A stretch of 15,831 bases of DNA from Syntrophaceae bacterium UBA6078. GTDB lineage: Bacteria; Desulfobacterota; Syntrophia; Syntrophales; UBA2210. The stretch spans positions 1 to 15,831 of the forward strand of contig DIXO01000004.1 of the NCBI GenBank assembly GCA_002428735.1, read 5' to 3'. The notes under the pieces were generated by a model. The model did no database searches. It had not been told where the DNA came from and saw only the letters and a list, made by a program, of their open reading frames with translations. Positions 1-7,390 of the stretch are shown one piece after another. The position numbers and the translations under genes were made by a program. Numbering within the stretch: the first letter of the stretch is position 1; each line of letters begins with the position of its first letter.

Positions 1-22
1 GACATATTACGTGCTCCTGACA
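1..22. mobile_element. Terminal inverted repeat of an IS element extending left of the window
   Basis: The reverse complement of these 22 bases starts TGTCAGGAGCACGTAAT and matches 15731-15752 at 21 of 22 positions; only the 18th base of the repeat differs (A here, C at the right). The repeat starts with TGT at position 22 and runs leftward, so the element body lies outside the window and its terminus is at 22. The mismatch could mean this is the opposite end (right versus left repeat) of the same element type, or a diverged copy. Sequence identity is seen directly; calling it an IS end is inference from the transposase-like start beside the right copy. Confidence 0.75.
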
Positions 23-67
23 TTCTGACAATAAAACCCAGGAAATCATAAGGCTGAGGTGTTACTG

Positions 68-916
68 ATGAACAAAAGCAGATGGATTATCATCGTTTGT
101 ATCGGGATATTGGCAGCGCTTGTTCTTGTGTTCTTCCTGAACAGAGACCTGTTCTTCCCCGCTGAAAAAACGGTACCGAAGGAAAACACCGGGCTTGTTT
201 CGGGGGAAGCCAAACATCCGGGCGAGGGTGTCAAAAAGATAATCGAGCCTGTTGCACCGAAGGAAGAACCCTCACCGTCGTCGGGCTCTGCAAAACCCGA
301 TCGCGATCTTCTGCAGGAGCGGGTGTATCAGTTTTTTGAATACCTGGACAGGCAGGAATATATCCAGGCTTACCATCTCAAGGAGGGATCCTACCGGCAC
401 TTCCTGGGCATTTTCTCGAAGCTCTCCGGGCATCACCCCGCCGTGGCGGGTGAAATGGATGATCTGATCCTCCTGCGGAGGAATATGGCACACTTTTTCC
501 GGGTTATGGGGAAGAAGGACATTAATCTGGTGGTTGATATACTGTCCCATGAGGAACGGGAGATTGAACGCGCCATGGAAGTGCTTTCCGAATGGGGTGT
601 GCGAGAGGCGAAGCGGAAGGGCGGCGCGATCGAGGCGGACATGGGCGACCTGTACGAGTACGCAGGGTTTTTTCTCAATACCGTGGCGGGGAAGGCCTAT
701 CTGCTCCGACGGGATTCCCGGGTCCGGATACTGTTGACCTACTACTCAATCCTGATCCTTGACGAGGCGAACAGATTGCGGATGAACCGCCATGGCATCG
801 ATATCCTGCCCCAGGTGAATCTCCTGATCGACGATATGAACCGGTACCAGGGCCTGGTTCAGAAGGAAAAATATCTGGGACGGTTGAACACCATCAGGGA
901 AAAGACGGGAAGATAA
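68..916 (+). CDS. Membrane-anchored hypothetical protein with a helical extracytoplasmic domain
   Basis: I do not recognise this 282-residue protein. It starts with a short basic stretch (MNKSR) and one hydrophobic segment (about residues 6-25), a signal anchor without an obvious cleavage site. A Pro/Lys/Glu/Ser-rich linker follows (to about residue 80), then a domain rich in Leu, Arg, Glu and Tyr that looks alpha-helical. The likely topology is N-in with the bulk of the protein outside the inner membrane. ATG 68 is preferred over the in-frame GTG at 59 because GAGGTG (56-61) sits six bases before it. The gene begins only 45 bp from the IS terminus at 22, so its native promoter may have been displaced or replaced. 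It converges with the GpsA-like gene. No catalytic motif is visible. That it is a real gene is fairly sure; its function is unknown. Confidence 0.8.
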   Translation: MNKSRWIIIVCIGILAALVLVFFLNRDLFFPAEKTVPKENTGLVSGEAKHPGEGVKKIIEPVAPKEEPSPSSGSAKPDRDLLQERVYQFFEYLDRQEYIQAYHLKEGSYRHFLGIFSKLSGHHPAVAGEMDDLILLRRNMAHFFRVMGKKDINLVVDILSHEEREIERAMEVLSEWGVREAKRKGGAIEADMGDLYEYAGFFLNTVAGKAYLLRRDSRVRILLTYYSILILDEANRLRMNRHGIDILPQVNLLIDDMNRYQGLVQKEKYLGRLNTIREKTGR

Positions 917-941
917 GGTTCTTCCGGGACCGATGTCCAGC

Positions 942-961
942 GCCCCTGTACCCGAAGGGGC
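942..961. terminator. Possible bidirectional hairpin between convergent genes
   Basis: GCCCCT (942-947) and AGGGGC (956-961) can pair around an eight-base loop in the 66 bp gap between two convergent genes. There is no clear T-run on either side, so an intrinsic terminator is only suggested by position and stem strength. Confidence 0.3.
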
Positions 962-982
962 CGGATAAGAGGAACGCGAGTC

Positions 983-2158
983 CTACGAAATAAATCCCTT
1001 GTGCCTCCGGTACCATGTGTTGGGAAACAGCCGGTACACCAGTTTTGAAAAGGTGCCGATATATTCCTTGTCCCGCTTGTCGAACTGGCAAGCCTGAATA
1101 ATCTGTTCCCGTATTTCATCTCTGCTGGTCGATTCGTGAAATATCTTGTGGGCGCAATGGAACAGCGGGCTGTACATGTTTTTCTTTTCCAGATACCGGT
1201 TCACATTCTTTATCGTGTCGGGTCCTTCCGGGGTGCCGTCAATCTTCTTCCGTGACCGGATGTCCGTATCGATGGGGTTACCGTTGAACAACTCATAGAA
1301 ATATTTCCCGTACCGGTAGTTCTTGCTCGCTTCGGATGAAAGGGTAATGTACATATCGCCCACACCCGCCTGGCTGTGAAATGCCTGAAAACTCCCCCCC
1401 AACAGTTTTGATAGAGATCGTATCTCCACGCCGGACCTCGCGAAGATGGTGCCGGGCAGAGAATTCCCCAGGTTCAGTTGATCGGACACCCCCTTGATGT
1501 TCGCGACGATATTCTTGAGGGCGCCGCATGCCTCGATTCCCACGGTATCGAAATTGTAATAGGATGTCAGCTCCCTGCGGTTCAACTTGAGGAAACTGCC
1601 GATAAAGTCCTTTGTCACCCCTTTACCTCCGGCCGCGGTCACACAGACCGGTTTGCCCATGGCGATATCCATGTCGAAAAACGGTCCGCCGATACAGATG
1701 ATTTCAAACTTGTCTTTCAGGGAAAAAAGATGATTCTGTATCATTTGAGAGGGTGTTATCAGTTCACTGGTCTTTTCATCGGAGGAGAGGCCCTTTATCG
1801 GCGATACAAGACATGTCTTTCCGCTCTTCTTCGCGATAAGGGGCTTGATATGACTCAGAAACTCTCTGAGCCTGCTCATGGTGATGGAAAGGATGATTAC
1901 GTCATGTCCCTCGACGACTTTTTCGAGGTCATTGGTTGCCATGACTCCTGTCAGCCGGGGGACCTTTTCCATGCCTCCCATCAACTGGGCGAGTTCGCTG
2001 GTAAGATGGAGGGGATTGAGATGCGTCCTGTTAATCTCCGCACAGATATCGGCGTTGTGATAGTACATGACCACATCCTTCCCGTCGCGCCTGAACTTGT
2101 AAGCAAAGGCAGTTCCAAGCCTTCCGGGTCCGATGATTGCTACTTTTGATGGATCCAT
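983..2158 (-). CDS. Divergent NAD(P)-dependent glycerol-3-phosphate dehydrogenase family protein
   Basis: This 391-residue protein has the GpsA family plan. An N-terminal Rossmann fold carries GPGRLG (residues 10-15, the GxGxxG dinucleotide loop). KGL follows at 122-124. The C-terminal helical domain has ACGALKNIVAN (210-220), with Lys215 at the position of the catalytic lysine (Lys192 in E. coli GpsA), and GVGDMY (265-270). The expected reaction is dihydroxyacetone phosphate plus NAD(P)H to sn-glycerol 3-phosphate in the cytoplasm. Several family signatures are altered: the usual GPSFA is GGPFFD (157-162), and the phosphate-contacting Arg-Asn pair reads Lys279-Asn280. The protein is also about 50 residues longer than typical GpsA (about 340), mostly at the C-terminus. 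It may therefore be a paralogue with another substrate. A good SD (GAGGAG, 2168-2173) precedes the ATG, and a strong promoter lies at 2189-2217. It appears monocistronic and converges with the membrane protein gene. Confidence 0.85.
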   Translation of the reverse strand: MDPSKVAIIGPGRLGTAFAYKFRRDGKDVVMYYHNADICAEINRTHLNPLHLTSELAQLMGGMEKVPRLTGVMATNDLEKVVEGHDVIILSITMSRLREFLSHIKPLIAKKSGKTCLVSPIKGLSSDEKTSELITPSQMIQNHLFSLKDKFEIICIGGPFFDMDIAMGKPVCVTAAGGKGVTKDFIGSFLKLNRRELTSYYNFDTVGIEACGALKNIVANIKGVSDQLNLGNSLPGTIFARSGVEIRSLSKLLGGSFQAFHSQAGVGDMYITLSSEASKNYRYGKYFYELFNGNPIDTDIRSRKKIDGTPEGPDTIKNVNRYLEKKNMYSPLFHCAHKIFHESTSRDEIREQIIQACQFDKRDKEYIGTFSKLVYRLFPNTWYRRHKGFIS

Positions 2159-2188
2159 GCCGCCCGTCTCCTCAGTCGGAAATAAAAA

Positions 2189-2217
2189 ATGATACTAACA
2201 TAATCCTCCTGTGGCAA
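2189..2217 (-). promoter_or_regulatory. Sigma70-type promoter of the GpsA-like gene
   Basis: On the minus strand, TTGCCA (2217-2212) and TATCAT (2194-2189) are separated by exactly 17 bases, each matching five of six consensus positions. The start codon is about 30 bases downstream. No terminator for the upstream amidase was recognised between 2218 and 2341. Confidence 0.65.
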
Positions 2218-2341
2218 CAACCGAAAGAAACCGTAGATGAATGATCAGCGCCGGAGGTGACGGCATTCCCCTGTTTTACAGAGAGAGTCTGAGGGTGACC
2301 GATCGCCGGACACGCAGTCGTCGCAGGGGTTTTTGTTTCGA

Positions 2342-3763
2342 TTATTCCGCCAGGGGCGGTTTCTTCTTTCCGAAGCCCGTGGCATTTTCGAAGGCATGGG
2401 CAAGCTTCAGGACGCCCAGGTCATCGTGATGTCGTCCCACGATCTGAAGGCCGACCGGCAGTCCTCCGGAGGTAAATCCGCAGGGAACGGATATGGAGGG
2501 ATTGCCAATGGTGGATATATAGTAACAGGACTTCATCCAGTCTATGTACGTATGCATTTTGACCCCATTGATCTCCTCTATGTACCGCTGTTTCAGGTCA
2601 AAGGGGGGGACCTGGCTTACGGGCATGATCATATACTCATAGGTCTCCATGAATTCGCGTACCTGGTGATACAGAGCCGTTCTCTTCCGCTCCGCCGTTC
2701 CTATCTCGGGTCCTGTCAGTTTGGTTCCTTTTTCGATATTCCACACAACCGTGTCTTTCAGTTTCTCACGGTGCTTCTTCAAGAGTTCTCCAAACATCAA
2801 TTCATAATGCCACGCCCGCCATACGTGGAAGATTTCATCGGCATCTGAAAAATCAGGGGAGGCCTCATCGGTGATACACCCAAGGCCTTCAAAGGTATGT
2901 CGCTGAGCATCGATGGCCGCGGTCACTTCCGGATCAACGGGCAGCCCGTCGAGATCCATGCTCCATGCGATTCGTACGTCTTTGAAGTCACGGTTTAAAG
3001 GTTCCGCAAAGATGCTTCCCGGCTCGGCGATGGATATGGGGGAACGCCGATCAAGGCCTGCAATCGCCGTCAGTATCAGGGCAATATCATCCACGGTTCT
3101 CGCCATGGGACCCTGCACGGCGAGATGAAACCAGGCGGCCTGACGGGGCCAGGAGGGAACTCTGCCCGGAGAAGGTCTGAATCCTACAACATTGCAGAAA
3201 CTGGCAGGGTTTCTCAGTGACCCGCCGAGGTCGCTGCCGTCAGCTATGGGCAGCATGCCGCAGGCCAGGGCAACGGCGGCGCCCCCGCTGCTTCCGCCAC
3301 AGGTTTTTGACCGGTCGTAGGGATTGACCGTCTCTCCAAAAACCTCGTTGAATGTCTGGGACCCCGCTCCGAACTCAGGCGTATTGGTCTTTCCGATTGT
3401 TATGGCGCCGGCATTTCTGAAGCGTTCGACGATGAGGTCGTCTTCTCCGGGGACAAAATCTTTGAAGACCCGGGAGCCGAAGGTTGTCCGTATGCCCTTC
3501 GTCAAGACCAGATCCTTGTGCGCGACGGGCAGTCCGTAAAGCGGTCCCGGCGCTTCCCCTCTCGCGAGGAGGGTATCGGCTTTCGTTGCCGCGTCCAGCG
3601 CCTGTTCCGGCGGGATCATGGTGACGATGGCGTTCACGCGGGGATTGACCTTTTCAATCTGTTGCAGATGTGCTTCCATGCACTCCCGCACGGATATCTC
3701 CTTCTTTCGAATCATGCGAGCCATCTCGCGAGCCGTCAAAAAGCACATTTCCGATAGCGACAT
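2342..3763 (-). CDS. Amidase signature family hydrolase
   Basis: This 473-residue protein belongs to the amidase signature family (GatA, FAAH and aliphatic or aryl amidases), cytoplasmic serine hydrolases that convert an amide to a carboxylate plus ammonia or amine. The Ser-cisSer-Lys triad is intact: Lys83 in AHKD, Ser158 in CGGSSGG (155-161) and Ser182 in DLGGSLR (178-184). The Lys-to-Ser spacings (75 and 24) equal those of FAAH (K142, S217, S241). ATG 3763 is chosen over the upstream ATG at 3847 because AGAGGAAAGG lies just before it and a good promoter (3786-3814) lies inside the longer reading frame. The gene is divergent from the CoA-transferase operon across 304 bp, a layout often seen with shared control. 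GatA is unlikely, as no gatB or gatC is nearby. The substrate cannot be read from sequence; supplying the acid used by the CoA-transferase is a reasonable guess only. Confidence 0.9.
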   Translation of the reverse strand: MSLSEMCFLTAREMARMIRKKEISVRECMEAHLQQIEKVNPRVNAIVTMIPPEQALDAATKADTLLARGEAPGPLYGLPVAHKDLVLTKGIRTTFGSRVFKDFVPGEDDLIVERFRNAGAITIGKTNTPEFGAGSQTFNEVFGETVNPYDRSKTCGGSSGGAAVALACGMLPIADGSDLGGSLRNPASFCNVVGFRPSPGRVPSWPRQAAWFHLAVQGPMARTVDDIALILTAIAGLDRRSPISIAEPGSIFAEPLNRDFKDVRIAWSMDLDGLPVDPEVTAAIDAQRHTFEGLGCITDEASPDFSDADEIFHVWRAWHYELMFGELLKKHREKLKDTVVWNIEKGTKLTGPEIGTAERKRTALYHQVREFMETYEYMIMPVSQVPPFDLKQRYIEEINGVKMHTYIDWMKSCYYISTIGNPSISVPCGFTSGGLPVGLQIVGRHHDDLGVLKLAHAFENATGFGKKKPPLAE

Positions 3764-3785
3764 ATCCCTTTCCTCTCCATAGGAA

Positions 3786-3814
3786 ACGATAAACCACCCC
3801 CTGGGGTTCGTCAA
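3786..3814 (-). promoter_or_regulatory. Promoter of the amidase gene with inverted repeat in the spacer
   Basis: On the minus strand TTGACG (3814-3809) and TATCGT (3791-3786) are 17 bases apart, giving a leader of only about 15-20 bases before ATG 3763. The spacer contains an inverted repeat (ACCCC at 3796-3800, GGGGT at 3803-3807), which would suit a repressor or activator binding on the spacer. Confidence 0.6.
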
Positions 3815-3856
3815 GACATTTGATTCCTTCTGGTGAGGTCCGGTCATAAAAAATAC

Positions 3857-3888
3857 TTTACTGAAACGGCTCCTTTTGTGTATACACA
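3857..3888 (+). promoter_or_regulatory. Probable CoA-transferase operon promoter overlapped by a GTATAC palindrome
   Basis: TGTGTATACACA (3877-3888) is a perfect 12-base palindrome lying between the divergent amidase and CoA-transferase genes. Its centre TATACA (3881-3886) can act as a -10 with TTTACT (3857-3862) as -35 at 18-base spacing (both four of six). Palindromes with a GTATAC-type core are typical of GntR/FadR-family regulator sites, so this may be an operator overlapping the promoter. The palindrome is seen; the promoter is moderate; the regulator family is inference, and no regulator gene lies in the window. Confidence 0.45.
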
Positions 3889-4067
3889 GACGCTATACAG
3901 GCAAGGGAGTGTGTCTGTTTTGTTTCCATGTGAAGCTCCTGCTTCGCCAGTGCCTGTGAAGAATACGGGGCATCACTTTCTCTTGGATTCTACGCCACCG
4001 CTTGGCGCGCTCATTTTTAGAAATTGTTTTTCTTTCACGAAAAACGAGGCAAAGGAGGTAATAGAGA
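3889..4067 (+). other. Long structured leader before the CoA-transferase operon
   Basis: This is the non-coding part of the 304 bp divergent gap. It can form an outer stem ACAGGCA (3897-3903) with TGCCTGT (3951-3957) enclosing GAAGC-TCCT-GCTTC (3932-3945). A second hairpin, CGCCA (3993-3997) with TGGCG (4003-4007), is followed six bases later by five Ts (4014-4018), a weak terminator-like shape. The near-consensus SD AAAGGAGGT (4051-4059) closes the leader. No riboswitch class was recognised. Attenuation is possible but unproven. Confidence 0.3.
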
Positions 4068-5060
4068 GTGGATATTATCAAGCAAGGGATCGGTAAGATC
4101 TTTACAAATCCCGACGCGGATGCGGCGCGGGCATTCTTCAGAACGAAGTCCCGCAAGATGGAGAACAAATTGATGTCTCCCAAAGAGGCGGTCGAAAAGT
4201 TCTGCCATGACGGTGATTATCTTACCATTGGCGGTTTCGGCGCCAACAGGATTCCGACAGCCGTCTGCCACGAACTTGTCAGGCAGGGAAGAAAGAATAT
4301 GGGCTTTGCCGGCCATACCTCCACCCATGATTTTCAGATTCTCTGCGCCGGGAAGGTGTTTGATAAACTGGATATCGCATATATTATCGGGTTGGAGGCG
4401 CGGGGTTTGTCTCCGAATGCGCGCAAGTATATGCAGAGCGGTGAAGTTGAGGTCTGCGAGTGGACGAATTATACGCTGTCCGCCCGTCTGAAGGCAGCGG
4501 CGATGGGCGTTTCATTTCTGCCGATCCGCAATATGATGGGGACGGACACGTTCACGTACAGCGGGGCGAAGATGATCGAATGTCCCTATACGGGAGTGAA
4601 ATATGCCGCCGTACCGGCTCTGTACCCTGATGTGGCTGCTATCCATGTCCATGAAGCGGATGTCTACGGAAACTGCCGGATCAGGGGAATTAGCATCTCT
4701 GACCTCGATCTTGCCAGGGCGGCCAAGCGTCTCATCATTACCGCCGAACGAATTATTCGGAATGAGGATATTCGGCAGGAACCGACCTACACGGTCATTC
4801 CCTATTATTTGGTTGACGCGGTATGCGAGGTGCCGTACGGAAGTTACCCGGGTAATATGTATGCCGAGTACTTCTCGGATGAGGACCATCTCAGGGAATG
4901 GCTGAAAGTGGAAAAGGACCCCGCAGCGTTCAAGGAATTTCTGGATAAGAACATTTACGGCTGCACGAGTCACTTTGATTACTTGCGGGTCAACGGCGGG
5001 ATGGAAAAGATGTGGGAATTGCGCCACCAGGAACTGATGGTCCTGAGGAATGCAAAGTAA
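4068..5060 (+). CDS. CoA-transferase alpha subunit, glutaconate CoA-transferase type
   Basis: This 330-residue protein is the A subunit of a family I CoA-transferase, closest in plan to GctA of Acidaminococcus (about 320 residues). It has the N-terminal GDYLTIGGFGANRIP stretch (about residues 49-63), a central LPIRNMMGTDTF segment, VDAVCEVPYGSYPG near residue 260, and a C-terminal helical tail. With its partner it would move CoA from a donor such as acetyl-CoA to a carboxylic acid in the cytoplasm. The GTG start at 4068 is supported by AAAGGAGGT eight bases upstream; later in-frame Met codons lack such a site. About 35 residues precede the usual family start, a modest N-terminal extension. 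The beta-subunit gene follows after 25 bp. The acid cannot be inferred from the fold. An IpdA-like steroid-ring hydrolase is the main alternative and is disfavoured by the catalytic Glu in the partner. Confidence 0.88.
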   Translation: MDIIKQGIGKIFTNPDADAARAFFRTKSRKMENKLMSPKEAVEKFCHDGDYLTIGGFGANRIPTAVCHELVRQGRKNMGFAGHTSTHDFQILCAGKVFDKLDIAYIIGLEARGLSPNARKYMQSGEVEVCEWTNYTLSARLKAAAMGVSFLPIRNMMGTDTFTYSGAKMIECPYTGVKYAAVPALYPDVAAIHVHEADVYGNCRIRGISISDLDLARAAKRLIITAERIIRNEDIRQEPTYTVIPYYLVDAVCEVPYGSYPGNMYAEYFSDEDHLREWLKVEKDPAAFKEFLDKNIYGCTSHFDYLRVNGGMEKMWELRHQELMVLRNAK

Positions 5061-5085
5061 ATGTGGAAAGGAGGCTTCATAGCCA

Positions 5086-5856
5086 ATGGCTGATTATAAT
5101 GCGATGGAGTTAATGATATGTGTGGCCGCGCGTGAACTTGAGGACGGGGTGTCCGTCGGTGTCGGAACCGGGGCGCCGTGCGCAGCGGCGATGCTTGCCC
5201 AGAAAACGAATTCTCCCAATCTGCTCATCATGTTTGAAGCAGGCGGTGTGGCACCTCTGCTTCCGGAGATGCCCATTTCAGTGGGCGATTCACGGACAAC
5301 ATGGAAGGCCGTCATGGCGAGCGGGATGTGCGATATTATGGAAACGGCCTGCAGGGGTATGCTGGATTACACATTTCTCGGCGGCGCGGAGATCGACATG
5401 TATGGAAACCTCAATTCAACCCGGATCGGAGACGATCATCAAAAGCCGAAAGTCAGATTCCCGGGAAGCGGTGGAGCAAACGATTTCGCTTCCTTCGCCT
5501 GGCGGATGATGGTAATGACGCCGCAAGATAACAAGAGATTTGTGGAACGATGCTCGTATATTACCACGCCGGGATGGCTGGAAGGTGGGAATTCGAGGCA
5601 ACAGTCAGGTCTCCCTCTTGAAGCCGGCCCCTATCGGATCATTACCAACATGGCGGTTATGGACTTTGAGCCTGAGTCGAAACGGATGAGGATCATTTCG
5701 ATTAACCCCGGATACTCGGAGAGCGATGTGCAGGAGAATTGTGGATTCGAGCTTCTCGTTGCCGATAAGGTTTCGGGTACTAAAGCACCCACGGAAGAAG
5801 AGCTTCGTATTTTGAGAGAAGAGGTTGATCCCTATCGATATGTCATAGGACGATAA
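5086..5856 (+). CDS. CoA-transferase beta subunit, glutaconate CoA-transferase type
   Basis: This 256-residue partner of the preceding gene aligns well, from memory, with GctB of Acidaminococcus: VGTGAP (26-31), IMFEAGGVAP (48-57), FLGGAEIDMYGNLNS (about 97-111), RFPGSGGAN and YITTPGWLEGG. Glu51 in FEAGG falls at the position of the catalytic Glu54 of GctB, which forms the glutamyl-CoA thioester intermediate. The enzyme is therefore probably an active transferase rather than an IpdAB-type hydrolase, which lacks this residue in my recollection. An AAAGGAGG site (5067-5074) precedes ATG 5086 with slightly long spacing. A strong intrinsic terminator follows 36 bp after the stop, so the operon appears to hold just these two genes. 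Confidence 0.9.
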   Translation: MADYNAMELMICVAARELEDGVSVGVGTGAPCAAAMLAQKTNSPNLLIMFEAGGVAPLLPEMPISVGDSRTTWKAVMASGMCDIMETACRGMLDYTFLGGAEIDMYGNLNSTRIGDDHQKPKVRFPGSGGANDFASFAWRMMVMTPQDNKRFVERCSYITTPGWLEGGNSRQQSGLPLEAGPYRIITNMAVMDFEPESKRMRIISINPGYSESDVQENCGFELLVADKVSGTKAPTEEELRILREEVDPYRYVIGR

Positions 5857-5892
5857 TCGGTCCTTGTATGGTGATATCATCGTTGAGCAGAG

Positions 5893-5919
5893 AGCCATGG
5901 CCATAAACCATGGCTTTTT
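5893..5919 (+). terminator. Intrinsic terminator of the CoA-transferase operon
   Basis: A perfect eight-base stem, AGCCATGG (5893-5900) with CCATGGCT (5908-5915), encloses a seven-base loop and runs into TTTT (5916-5919). It lies 36 bp beyond the beta-subunit stop codon and separates this operon from the dehydratase operon. Confidence 0.8.
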
Positions 5920-6140
5920 GCCTTCGGAATTCAGTAACTCCCCGATTTTCGTCCTATGATTGACGAACCAGTGCCAGGTCATCTTCATCGCTGCCGGCAC
6001 ACGGAATCCAGGCTGTTACGTAAGAGCGCGAAGAATTAATCCACTGAACAGTTTCAAAGGAAACGCTCATAACTCCTTATTGCATGTCGTAACGATTACT
6101 TGAACTGTTTTTCATCATTTGTCTTTCACCCTTCCACATC
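5920..6140. other. Non-coding spacer without recognised content
   Basis: This is the middle of the 392 bp gap between the CoA-transferase terminator and the dehydratase promoter. I see no credible reading frame with a ribosome binding site, no tRNA and no clear repeat. Confidence 0.5.
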
Positions 6141-6176
6141 TGAACCGTTCACAAAAAAACGGGTGACAGATATAAA
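6141..6176 (+). promoter_or_regulatory. Promoter of the dehydratase operon with overlapping palindrome
   Basis: TTCACA (6148-6153) and TATAAA (6171-6176) are exactly 17 bases apart, each five of six to consensus. The leader to ATG 6249 would be about 65 bases. TGAACCGTTCA (6141-6151), an inverted repeat with five-base arms, overlaps the -35 box and could be an operator. Confidence 0.7.
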
Positions 6177-6248
6177 GGGGTATGCTACCAATTCACCATC
6201 GCTTTACGCTCCAGGAGGGGACGCCTGCGCCGAAAGGGGGAAACGCGT

Positions 6249-7364
6249 ATGGACATGTTACAGGATTTTTATGAAGCGGCGCTGGATACTGAACGGTATA
6301 TCAGTAATCTGAAGGGCAGAGGCAAGCGGATTATAGGATATCTGTGTTCCTATACCCCGGAAGAAATTATCTTTGCGGCGGGACTGCATCCCTTGAGGCT
6401 GTTTGGCACAAAAGGGGCGGTGACCCTAGCCGATGCCCACATGCAGTCTTACACCTGTTCTCTCGCGCGGGGTATCCTCGAAGACGCGCTTGCGGGCAGG
6501 CTCGATTTTCTGGATGGCGCGGTGTTCCCCCATACCTGCGACACTATCCAGCGCCTCTCCGATATCTGGCGTCTCAATACCCGATTCCCCTTTTTTGCCG
6601 ATGTCGTTCTTCCGGTAAAACTGGACACCGAAAGCGCGCGGCAATATATGGAAGATGTCCTTCGAAGGTTCAAAAATGATCTCGAAGGGAACCTGAAACT
6701 CAAGATATCTGATGCGGCCCTTGAGCGGGCTGTCGAAACCTACAATCGCATCCGCAACTGCCTCGGTATCCTGTACAAACTCCGTTCCGCCCACCCGGAA
6801 ATCCTGGCGGGGGACGATATATATGCGATCGTCAAGGGATCAATGATCATGGACAGGGAATATGTGGCTGAAAGACTTCCCGCCCTGATAGAAACGCTTC
6901 ACGAGACGGAGCCTGTGGAGGATTCAGGAAAGAAAAGAATCATCCTGAGCGGCAGTATCTGCGATCAGCCGGCTCTGTATACCATTTTCGAGAAGGCGGG
7001 GGGCGTCATTGTATGGGATGACCTGTGCACCGGTTCACGGTATTTCGACGGAAGCATCAGCACGGAGGGGGATCCAATCGCGGCGATCGCGAACCGATAT
7101 CTGGAACGATCCATATGCCCTGCGAAGCACCTCTCGAACACGATCCGGGGCGAACGGCTCATCGATCTGGTCAGGGATCATCGGGCCGATGGTGTGGTCT
7201 TTCTCCTCATGAAATTCTGTGACCCCCACGATTTTGATTATCCTTATTTGAAAAGTTTCCTGGACAAAGAAGGTGTTCCCAGCATGCTGCTGGAGATCGA
7301 AGATCAGCTGCCTTCCGAGGGACAGCTGCTGACCAGATTCGAAACATTCATCCACATGGTGTGA
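6249..7364 (+). CDS. 2-hydroxyacyl-CoA dehydratase small subunit (HgdB/BcrC/BadD-like)
   Basis: This 371-residue protein has the length and layout of the small subunit of the dehydratase component in the 2-hydroxyacyl-CoA dehydratase/benzoyl-CoA reductase superfamily. Three cysteines in family contexts can hold a [4Fe-4S] cluster: Cys70 (SYTCSLARG), Cys97 (PHTCDTIQR) and Cys324 (MKFCDPHDFD). The DDLCTGSRYF motif (257-266) is typical of HgdB/BcrC proteins. With the next gene product it would form the oxygen-sensitive heterodimer that removes water from a 2-hydroxyacyl-CoA by a ketyl-radical route after one-electron activation. AAAGGGGG (about 6233-6240) sets the start. It is first in a three-gene operon; the large subunit starts 26 bp downstream. 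The substrate is not evident. A reductase acting on an aromatic acyl-CoA is the alternative. Confidence 0.9.
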   Translation: MDMLQDFYEAALDTERYISNLKGRGKRIIGYLCSYTPEEIIFAAGLHPLRLFGTKGAVTLADAHMQSYTCSLARGILEDALAGRLDFLDGAVFPHTCDTIQRLSDIWRLNTRFPFFADVVLPVKLDTESARQYMEDVLRRFKNDLEGNLKLKISDAALERAVETYNRIRNCLGILYKLRSAHPEILAGDDIYAIVKGSMIMDREYVAERLPALIETLHETEPVEDSGKKRIILSGSICDQPALYTIFEKAGGVIVWDDLCTGSRYFDGSISTEGDPIAAIANRYLERSICPAKHLSNTIRGERLIDLVRDHRADGVVFLLMKFCDPHDFDYPYLKSFLDKEGVPSMLLEIEDQLPSEGQLLTRFETFIHMV

Positions 7365-7390
7365 GGTCCTCACCAGGCAGGGGTAAAGAG

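Noticed and set aside
1478..2149. 223-residue plus-strand frame inside the GpsA-like gene
   Set aside because: The opposite strand carries the clear dehydrogenase motifs; this frame has no domain and no good ribosome site.
2265..2328. CCCCTG and CAGGGG as a terminator downstream of the amidase gene
   Set aside because: The arms are some 50 bases apart with no compact hairpin and no suitably placed T-run on the minus strand.
4068..5856. Assignment as an IpdAB-type steroid ring hydrolase
   Set aside because: The beta subunit keeps the Glu at the GctB Glu54 position, and no steroid-degradation genes are nearby.
5605..6000. 131-residue reading frame on the minus strand across the end of the CoA-transferase beta gene
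   Set aside because: It is antisense to a clear gene for most of its length, passes through the intrinsic terminator hairpin, and has no recognisable family.
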